A program made the position numbers and the translations under genes. From a virus, in IMG/VR virus record IMGVR_UViG_3300011115_000183, positions 1-64,000 of that record: 64,000 nt of DNA; one strand, written 5' to 3'. Positions 6,723 to 11,916 of this stretch are shown here, piece by piece (the stretch's first letter is position 1; each line of letters opens with the position of its first letter). Under the pieces are notes generated by a model that made no database searches, was not told the DNA's origin, and saw nothing but the letters and a program-made list of their open reading frames with translations.

Positions 6723-6751
6723 AGTATATTCTAAATGTTCAGTCATGTCAA
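6723..6751 (-). promoter_or_regulatory. near-consensus sigma70 promoter for HTH gene, with repeat operator
   Basis: TTGACA (6751-6746), 17-bp spacer, TATACT (6728-6723) on the minus strand. ACTGAACAT occurs twice on the minus strand, once in the spacer and once overlapping the -10 box and start site. That spacing suits autorepression by a small HTH protein. Confidence 0.75.
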
Positions 6752-7140
6752 TAGGGTGTTTTTAGGTTTGTTCTACGTGTTCTAGGTTTGTTCTATTTTC
6801 CTATGTAAAGTTAGAACAAAAATGGGTATTACTTTTCTGCTTGAAGTATAGGTTTTTGTAAGGAGAAGTATTATTATTTTATAAAATAGAAAGAAAGAAA
6901 TGAAATCTGTTCTACTGTACTACTGTTTTTAGGGGGGATACGGTTTTATTTCGATTTTTTCGACATCGACTTTGCACTCAGCAGGTAAGTCTTGCTCTTG
7001 CAAATTTCTTCAAAAACAAGACCCCTATGCTCAAAATCGTAGAACGTTAGAACAAAAAAAAATTCTTCAATGCTGACAAGGGGTTACGAGCGATTTTCTG
7101 TTCTACTCGACCCACTTTGTTCTACTCTTTTTTTAGAACA
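6752..7140. other. non-coding AT-rich region with ten GTTCTA/TAGAAC boxes
   Basis: I find no credible gene here on either strand. GTTCTA occurs at 6770, 6779, 6790, 6909, 7100 and 7119, and its complement TAGAAC at 6812, 7040, 7048 and 7134. Some boxes are 9-11 bp apart and 7119/7134 can pair as a hairpin. The rest is A/T-rich with homopolymer runs. It could be an operator array, an origin, or an untranslated RNA from the promoter at 7141-7169. Confidence 0.6.
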
Positions 7141-7169
7141 TGTATAGTTAGTAGGCTTTGCGCGGTCAA
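7141..7169 (-). promoter_or_regulatory. sigma70-type promoter firing into the non-coding region
   Basis: TTGACC (7169-7164), 17-bp spacer, TATACA (7146-7141) on the minus strand. A TAGAAC box (7134-7139) begins right after the -10 element, where a bound protein would block initiation. No gene follows for about 450 bases. Confidence 0.6.
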
Positions 7170-7178
7170 ATCTATCAG

Positions 7179-7277
7179 TTCTGAGAACGGTAGATGATGT
7201 AGCACATCAATTCTGAGAACGGTAGATGATGCAGCCCTGTTTTTAGGTGTGTGAGATCTGAGAACGGTAGGCGATGA
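7179..7277. repeat. three 21-bp direct repeats (CTGAGAACGGTAGATGATG core)
   Basis: Copies at 7179-7199 and 7211-7231 are identical over 21 bp; a third at 7257-7277 differs at three positions. Starts are 32 and 46 bp apart. Each contains a small palindrome (TTCTGAGAA in the first two). They lie just upstream of the promoter at 7141-7169 and could be iterons or activator/repressor sites. Confidence 0.7.
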
Positions 7278-7282
7278 TCCCA

Positions 7283-7300
7283 TTCCGTCATCAGGCGGAA
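7283..7300 (-). promoter_or_regulatory. variant hairpin TTCCGTC-N4-GGCGGAA (copy 4)
   Basis: Same position-specific pattern as the other leader hairpins with one change in the right arm, which a G-U pair would tolerate in one RNA strand. It is followed by CGCTAATTAAG, a tail seen in related form after other copies. Confidence 0.45.
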
Positions 7301-7339
7301 CGCTAATTAAGCTCATAAACCACGCACACGCTACCCACG

Positions 7340-7360
7340 CGCGCGCCCTTACATAACTGG
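7340..7360. repeat. 21-bp block shared with 8221-8241
   Basis: The block containing GCGCCCTTACATAACTGG is identical at 7340-7360 and 8221-8241. Each copy lies just beyond the terminator of one of the two paralogous genes, marking the boundary of a duplicated cassette. A related stretch is found at 60808-60832. Confidence 0.65.
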
Positions 7361-7376
7361 TCTCAATTAAGGGCAC

Positions 7377-7412
7377 AAAAAAAACCCCGAACCTTTCGGC
7401 TCGGGGTTCGGG
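7377..7412 (-). terminator. rho-independent terminator of first tandem paralog
   Basis: On the minus strand CCCGAACC and GGTTCGGG form a stem just after the stop codon, followed by eight T residues. Confidence 0.9.
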
Positions 7413-7419
7413 TTAAGCG

Positions 7420-8073
7420 TTACGCTTTATATACTTGCCAAAAAGCTTCAACAGCTTGTTTGTATTTCTCAGGATTAGCCGTGGCGTCACCACGCTGAGA
7501 CTGTTTCACCTTTACAGATTTCTCTTGTGCATCGAATATCTTCTTCATGGTATCAATGAACAATACCACTTTGCGCTCAACCTTGATACCTGAGCGTATT
7601 CTAAGAATCTTCTCAGCCTTATCTACCAACTTACCTAACTTATCAGATATATAAGTGAGGTGAGCCTTGCGAACCTTTTCAACCACAGCCTTGAGGTTCG
7701 GGTTGTCCTTGAAATCCGTGCCCATTTGATTAGCCGTGAAACTCATGGCGTAATCTATCGTGGCTTCGATCTTTTCAACCTTCTTGTTTGCAAGGTGTTC
7801 TGGCGTGGCGGGGAAATACTGTCCGTTGATAACCGCATAGGTGACAGCCTTGTATATCTCATGATGAGCTAACGAGTAGCCGTCACGCAAGGATTTGATA
7901 TCCTCAGTTGAAACATCCTTGAGTACGGGAAAACCCTTGATATGTTCAAGGGCTGATTCAGCGCATGAATCAATACGGTTCTCAGCCTTGCCATGCTGTA
8001 AACCGATATCGGTGATTGAAACAAAAGCCACGGGGTTGATAGCTTGAGCTATCAGAGTTTTGCGATTTGACAT
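7420..8073 (-). CDS. tandem paralog A, 217 aa, unknown function
   Basis: The protein is predicted soluble and mostly helical. It matches its neighbour (8307-8975) over the whole length, for example IKGFPVLK, YAVINGQYF, EKVRKAHLTY and KSVKVKQSQRGDATANPEK. No enzymatic motif is evident and I do not know the family. The gene is a one-gene transcription unit: a consensus promoter with an inverted repeat at the start site and a strong terminator. Such strong independent control of two paralogs suggests abundant early products, perhaps host-takeover or DNA-binding proteins, but that is a guess. Confidence 0.85.
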   Translation of the reverse strand: MSNRKTLIAQAINPVAFVSITDIGLQHGKAENRIDSCAESALEHIKGFPVLKDVSTEDIKSLRDGYSLAHHEIYKAVTYAVINGQYFPATPEHLANKKVEKIEATIDYAMSFTANQMGTDFKDNPNLKAVVEKVRKAHLTYISDKLGKLVDKAEKILRIRSGIKVERKVVLFIDTMKKIFDAQEKSVKVKQSQRGDATANPEKYKQAVEAFWQVYKA

Positions 8074-8103
8074 TACATTTCCTTTTAAGGGTTGATTTGA
8101 AAT

Positions 8104-8121
8104 ACCTGATTTGCGTCAGGT
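8104..8121. promoter_or_regulatory. operator-like inverted repeat ACCTGA-N6-TCAGGT
   Basis: A perfect 6-bp inverted repeat sits at the predicted transcription start of tandem paralog A. The equivalent spot of paralog B has a different repeat (TATCGG/CCGATA), so each copy may have its own control. Confidence 0.5.
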
Positions 8122-8127
8122 AAAAGA

Positions 8128-8156
8128 ATAATAGCTGATACCATATAGAATGTCAA
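8128..8156 (-). promoter_or_regulatory. consensus promoter of tandem paralog A
   Basis: TTGACA (8156-8151), 17-bp spacer, TATTAT (8133-8128) on the minus strand, an almost ideal sigma70 promoter. A variant TCCGTC/GACGGA hairpin (8161-8176) lies just upstream of the -35 box. Confidence 0.85.
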
Positions 8157-8160
8157 TCAA

Positions 8161-8176
8161 TCCGTCAGGTGACGGA
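8161..8176 (-). promoter_or_regulatory. variant hairpin TCCGTC-N4-GACGGA (copy 5)
   Basis: A 6-bp perfect stem corresponding to the core of the dispersed hairpin family. Here it lies upstream of the -35 element rather than in the leader, which favours a DNA-binding site over an RNA-only role. Confidence 0.5.
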
Positions 8177-8220
8177 ATACTATTTAAGAGTTTCACGCTC
8201 GACAACCTCGCTCGGTCTCA

Positions 8221-8241
8221 CGCGCGCCCTTACATAACTGG
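8221..8241. repeat. 21-bp block shared with 7340-7360
   Basis: Second exact copy of the cassette-boundary block, just beyond the terminator of tandem paralog B. Together with the first copy it defines a repeating unit of about 880 bp. Confidence 0.65.
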
Positions 8242-8258
8242 CATCAAATAGCGGGACG

Positions 8259-8294
8259 AAAAAAAACCCAGACCGGAAATTAATCCGGTCTGGG
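8259..8294 (-). terminator. rho-independent terminator of second tandem paralog
   Basis: CCCAGACCGGA and TCCGGTCTGGG form a perfect 11-bp stem on the minus strand, followed by eight T residues. Confidence 0.95.
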
Positions 8295-8306
8295 TTAAGA
8301 GTCTAA

Positions 8307-8975
8307 TTACTTAGACTTTGTTGGCATTTGACCATATGTCAGCCAGAATGCTTTGACTGCCTCTTTGAACTTCTCAGGGTTTGCAGTGGCATCGCCTCTC
8401 TGGGTCTGTTTAACTTTCACAGACTTTTCCTGTGCGGCAAAGAAGTCGCCGACTGTATTTACAAACAGAACTATTTTGCGTTCTGCTTTGATACCCGCAC
8501 GATCTTTTAAGATCGACTCTGCTTTGCGTACCAGTTTGCCCAGTGTGTCCGACACATAAGTTAAATGTGCTTTGCGTACTTTTTCAACGATCTTTTTCAA
8601 TTCAGGACGATCTTTGAATTCGGTTGCCATTTCATTCGGTGTCCAGACCATTGCCCAGTCGATCGTTGCGTTGATCTTTTCGACTTTGTCGTTTGCCAGA
8701 TGATCGGGTGTCGCCTCAAAGTATTGACCATTAATGACTGCGTATGTCTTGGGGACATACACACTGCGATGATGCAGGGAATAACCGTCTCGCAGTGCTT
8801 TGACGTTTTCCTCTGAGACTTCCTTAAGTACTGGGAAGCCTTTGATTGTGTCCAGTGCATACTCAGCACAGGCAGAGATCTTATTCTCTGCTTGACCATG
8901 TTGCACTGCGATGTCTGACACAGAAGTGAACTGCACTGCGACTGCTTGGGCAGTCTGGGTTTTTGCTTTAGCCAT
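8307..8975 (-). CDS. tandem paralog B, 222 aa, unknown function
   Basis: I chose the ATG giving MAKAKTQTAQ, which has AAGGAA seven bases upstream; a TTG two codons earlier is too close to that site. The protein aligns end to end with tandem paralog A, and the best conserved part is the C-terminal KSVKVKQTQRGDATANPEKF. It differs in having a basic N-terminus and a short extra tail (GQMPTKSK). It has its own promoter, inverted repeat and terminator. The function is unknown; divergence between the copies implies an old duplication kept by selection. Confidence 0.85.
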   Translation of the reverse strand: MAKAKTQTAQAVAVQFTSVSDIAVQHGQAENKISACAEYALDTIKGFPVLKEVSEENVKALRDGYSLHHRSVYVPKTYAVINGQYFEATPDHLANDKVEKINATIDWAMVWTPNEMATEFKDRPELKKIVEKVRKAHLTYVSDTLGKLVRKAESILKDRAGIKAERKIVLFVNTVGDFFAAQEKSVKVKQTQRGDATANPEKFKEAVKAFWLTYGQMPTKSK

Positions 8976-9006
8976 TTTCAATTTCCTTATAAAGGGTTTA
9001 CAGGGT

Positions 9007-9032
9007 TATCGGTCGCCGAATTGCTTCCGATA
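9007..9032. promoter_or_regulatory. operator-like inverted repeat TATCGG-N14-CCGATA
   Basis: A 6-bp perfect inverted repeat begins at the predicted start site of tandem paralog B, in the same place as the ACCTGA repeat of paralog A but with unrelated sequence. Confidence 0.45.
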
Positions 9033-9037
9033 AAAGA

Positions 9038-9066
9038 ATAATAGGCGATGCAGAGTGAAAAGTCAA
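9038..9066 (-). promoter_or_regulatory. promoter of tandem paralog B
   Basis: TTGACT (9066-9061), 17-bp spacer, TATTAT (9043-9038) on the minus strand. The sequence from -10 onward (TATTATTCTTTTA) is the same as in the promoter of paralog A. Confidence 0.85.
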
Positions 9067-9069
9067 TCA

Positions 9070-9087
9070 TTCCGGCAGGACACGGAA
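9070..9087 (-). promoter_or_regulatory. degenerate hairpin TTCCGGC-N4-CACGGAA (copy 6)
   Basis: The outer arms TTCC/GGAA are kept but the inner pairs are changed. It lies just upstream of the -35 box, like copy 5, and is followed by CGTTAATTAAG. Confidence 0.35.
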
Positions 9088-9557
9088 CGTTAATTAAGCC
9101 TATCCGACACCCCACCCCCCTAAACCACAATGAGCCTCTCCGCCCCTGCCTCCCCCCTCGAACATAAACAAATAACCACTAAATTTTTCAAAATTTCACC
9201 CCAACTAATATGTCAAGTTAAGAAATGGCGACTTTCCGCCGTGTGTAATTCAGTTATACGTCAAGTCCCGCCAATTACACATGGCCCCTCATTTTAGCGC
9301 CTAACCCCTTGTCACCATTGAGTTTTTTGCCTAAAAGGTGCGGCAGCAAGCCGCTACTTATTGCCGGATCTGAAGTACCCATGCGAATTACACAGGCTCA
9401 CCCGTCCAAAAAGGTCAGGCCCACCCCCTATCGAATTACACATCCCGTAGTGGCATATTTAACTGCAACAACCCCCCGGGTAGGATTCCTTACCTCCCCT
9501 TTGCACAAAGATATATTTTTATGTTACATTTGCCTAACTGCCGGAGATTCCGCTTAC
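9088..9557. other. divergent intergenic region ahead of the packaging genes
   Basis: No convincing gene lies here, although one frame stays open upstream of the small terminase start. It holds a C-rich stretch (about 9107-9159), an AT palindrome AAATTTT-TC-AAAATTT (9181-9196), and four AATTACACA motifs: 9273-9281, 9386-9394, 9434-9442 and one inverted at 9242-9250. Its place between divergent transcription units and before terminase makes it a candidate pac/cos or control region. Confidence 0.5.
9501..9529 (+). promoter_or_regulatory. possible late promoter before terminase genes
   Basis: TTGCAC (9501-9506), 17-bp spacer, TTACAT (9524-9529). The match to consensus is only moderate, but it is the only reasonable candidate upstream of the structural gene block. 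Confidence 0.35.
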
Positions 9558-10121
9558 ATGTCAGAACAGATAATGCCCTATATAGAGGAAAACATCCCTC
9601 TGCCCAAGAACGCCTCAGATGCGTTCCCAGATCTGTCCCCGTCTGAAGAACTCACCATGCGAGCCAACGTGGTGAAGCTGATGTCAGATTTGACAGGAAC
9701 CGTCCTTGCCCCCACACAAGAGAACGCCGATCAGGCAAGAGAGATTGCTCGTAGCATGATCTCAGATCCGACGCTCAGACCTGACTTCTCTAAGTACCCC
9801 AATGAGACCCTTGCCATGCTTGCCGGTATGGTGGCTCAAATGAACGTGTCCATCGTTGAAGAGTTGTCTGACTTAAAGATGTATGTGGTCAACAAGCTGG
9901 TCGCAGAGATCGAAAGTGCCAAGGATGCCAAGACCAGAGTGGCAGCTCTGTCTAAATTAGGGGAGATTGATGGCGTCGATGCCTTCAAGAAGCGCAGTGA
10001 AGTGACGCATAAGATCATGTCGATTGAGGAAGTTGAAAAGGAACTCTTGGAGACCCTCAACAAGCTTGAAGATAAAGCCATCGACATTGAGGCCCGCGAG
10101 ATTGTCTTGCAAAAAGAATGA
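9558..10121 (+). CDS. putative terminase small subunit
   Basis: I place the start at the ATG giving MSEQIMPYIEENIPLPKN, with GGAG about ten bases upstream; the frame stays open further upstream but that part reads like intergenic sequence. The 187-residue product is mostly helical and has no sequence motif that proves its role. The call rests on position: it overlaps the large terminase start by four bases and is the first gene of the packaging block. Its helical middle and acidic/basic C-terminal coiled segment (EEVEKELLETLNKLEDKAID) suit an oligomeric small subunit. Confidence 0.6.
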   Translation: MSEQIMPYIEENIPLPKNASDAFPDLSPSEELTMRANVVKLMSDLTGTVLAPTQENADQAREIARSMISDPTLRPDFSKYPNETLAMLAGMVAQMNVSIVEELSDLKMYVVNKLVAEIESAKDAKTRVAALSKLGEIDGVDAFKKRSEVTHKIMSIEEVEKELLETLNKLEDKAIDIEAREIVLQKE

Positions 10122-11644
10122 CAGCGCTTCCACAACTAACTCCAGAACAACTATTTACCCTGCGGGCGGCCCTGCCGACGATGCCCGAGAAGCAGAAAAG
10201 GCGCACTCTTGAGCTGCTGAAGACCTACGATGCCCAGATGACACAGACTTTGAGCAAGGAGAGCTTCCTTGACTTCGTCAAACACGTCTATCCGGGGTAC
10301 AAAGTTGGCCCTCACCACCTGAAATTGGCCCAAATCTTCGAGGATATTGCCAACGGCAAGAAGAAAAGGGTGATTGTAAATATTGCACCTCGCCACGGCA
10401 AGTCAGAATTGATTTCATACCTTGCTCCAGCATGGTTTTTGGGTAAACATCCTCAGAAAAAGATCATCATGGCCTCCCACACTGCCGATTTGGCAGTGAA
10501 TTTCGGTCGGCGCGTGCGAAATTTGGTTGGAATGGAGACCTACAAGGACATTTTTCCGCAAGTTGAGCTACAAGCTGACTCAAAATCGGCATCAAGATGG
10601 GGTACAAACTTCCATGGAGAATATTTCGCTATTGGTGTGGGTGGCGCTCTTGCTGGTCGAGGTGCTGATCTGTTTATTATTGATGATCCTCATTCGGAAC
10701 AAGACGCTAAAACTGGGCGAGCTGATGTTTTTCTTCCTGCTTGGGAGTGGTTCCAGTCTGGCCCTCTCCAGCGGCTTATGCCGGGCGGTGCAATCATTGT
10801 TGTGATGACTCGGTGGTCGAAACTGGACTTGACAGGGATGATTGTCAACCAGATGAACCGCGAAGAGGGTGTCGATCAGTGGGAAGTGGTCGAGTTTCCA
10901 GCGATTAAGCCCGATGGAGAGGCACTTTGGCCTGAGTTCTGGCCTGTAGAAGAGCTTTACGCCAAGAAAGCTGCGTTGGACGTGCGGTATTGGAATGCCC
11001 AATACATGCAGAACCCTGTATCAGAAGAGGGCGCTCTTATTAAGAGGGAGTGGTGGAAGATCTGGGAGAAGGAAGCCCCGCCACCGTGTGAGTTCACCAT
11101 CATGAGTCTGGATGCGGCGCAGGAGGCATCAAACCGGTCGGATTACAACGCACTGACAGTATGGGGCGTCTTCTTCAATGAGGATACGAACAATTACGCG
11201 ATCATTCTCTTAAACGCAATCAAGAAACGTCTGGAGTACCCAGAGCTTAAAGCGCTGGTGTTGGAGGAGTACAGAGAGTGGGAGCCAGATGCGTTCATGG
11301 TTGAGAAGAAATCTAACGGATCCGTGCTTTATCAAGAGATGCGCAGGATGGGCATACCCGTGGGGGAGTTCACTCCGGGCAAAGGGCAGGACAAGATCGC
11401 CCGTGTCAACGCGGTCTCAAGTTTGTTCCAAGGGGGCGTGGTCTATGCGCCGGACAGACGATGGGCAAAGGATGTCATAGAAGAATGCAACGACTTCCCT
11501 AGCGGAACGAACGATGACTTGGTAGACTCCACGACACTGGCTCTGTTGAGATTCCGGCAGGGTGGCTTTATTCGTCTGGAGACCGATGAGCCAGAAGACA
11601 ATTTCGTCAAGAAGATGTTCCGCAAAAAAGCGGCGTACTATTGA
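10118..11644 (+). CDS. terL: terminase large subunit
   Basis: The 508-residue protein is the DNA-packaging motor and nuclease. The ATPase part has a Walker A-like APRHGKSEL at 90-98 and Walker B LFIIDDPH at 185-192. The C-terminal RNase H-like nuclease has its acidic residues at D332 (MSLDAAQ), E396 (VEKKSNG) and D466/D467/D470 (NDDLVD). Size and domain order are normal for the family. It overlaps the small subunit gene by ATGA and precedes the portal gene after one small open frame. Confidence 0.95.
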   Translation: MTALPQLTPEQLFTLRAALPTMPEKQKRRTLELLKTYDAQMTQTLSKESFLDFVKHVYPGYKVGPHHLKLAQIFEDIANGKKKRVIVNIAPRHGKSELISYLAPAWFLGKHPQKKIIMASHTADLAVNFGRRVRNLVGMETYKDIFPQVELQADSKSASRWGTNFHGEYFAIGVGGALAGRGADLFIIDDPHSEQDAKTGRADVFLPAWEWFQSGPLQRLMPGGAIIVVMTRWSKLDLTGMIVNQMNREEGVDQWEVVEFPAIKPDGEALWPEFWPVEELYAKKAALDVRYWNAQYMQNPVSEEGALIKREWWKIWEKEAPPPCEFTIMSLDAAQEASNRSDYNALTVWGVFFNEDTNNYAIILLNAIKKRLEYPELKALVLEEYREWEPDAFMVEKKSNGSVLYQEMRRMGIPVGEFTPGKGQDKIARVNAVSSLFQGGVVYAPDRRWAKDVIEECNDFPSGTNDDLVDSTTLALLRFRQGGFIRLETDEPEDNFVKKMFRKKAAYY

Positions 11645-11652
11645 GGACTCAC

Positions 11653-11916
11653 ATGACTACACAGAAGTTTATGGGACGCAATCAGTTAGTTGACCGGCTT
11701 GCAGCGCAAGTGGGTAACAAGGACACGGCGATTGCCATACTTAAGAAGCGTGGGCAGATGGACGCAAATGGGGAACTGACAGCAGCAGGACAGAAACGTA
11801 ATGCAATGACTGCTGAGGAGCGGGCAAAAGATCGTGCAGCAAAAAGCACAGGTCATCCCACAAAGGACTTCACATATTCAGCCCGTACAAACCGGGCAAC
11901 TCTAAAGGGTAGATGA
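11653..11916 (+). CDS. small basic protein, 87 aa, unknown function
   Basis: The start chosen (MTTQKFMGRNQL) has GAGGA upstream, just after the terminase stop. The product is basic, with an N-terminal helix pair (NQLVDRLAAQVGNKDTAIAI) and a Lys/Arg-rich tail (EERAKDRAAKSTGHPTKDF). It overlaps the portal start. It resembles small proteins placed between terminase and portal genes in freshwater phages; a DNA-contacting or head-assembly role is possible but not shown. Confidence 0.6.
   Translation: MTTQKFMGRNQLVDRLAAQVGNKDTAIAILKKRGQMDANGELTAAGQKRNAMTAEERAKDRAAKSTGHPTKDFTYSARTNRATLKGR

Noticed and set aside
7179-7277. CRISPR array
   Set aside because: Only three repeats, unequal spacers of 11 and 25 bases, and no cas genes nearby.
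9309-9557. Longer N-terminus of the small terminase
   Set aside because: The added 83 residues read like translated intergenic DNA (with the AATTACACA motifs and C-rich tracts), and the ATG at 9558 has a plausible ribosome site.
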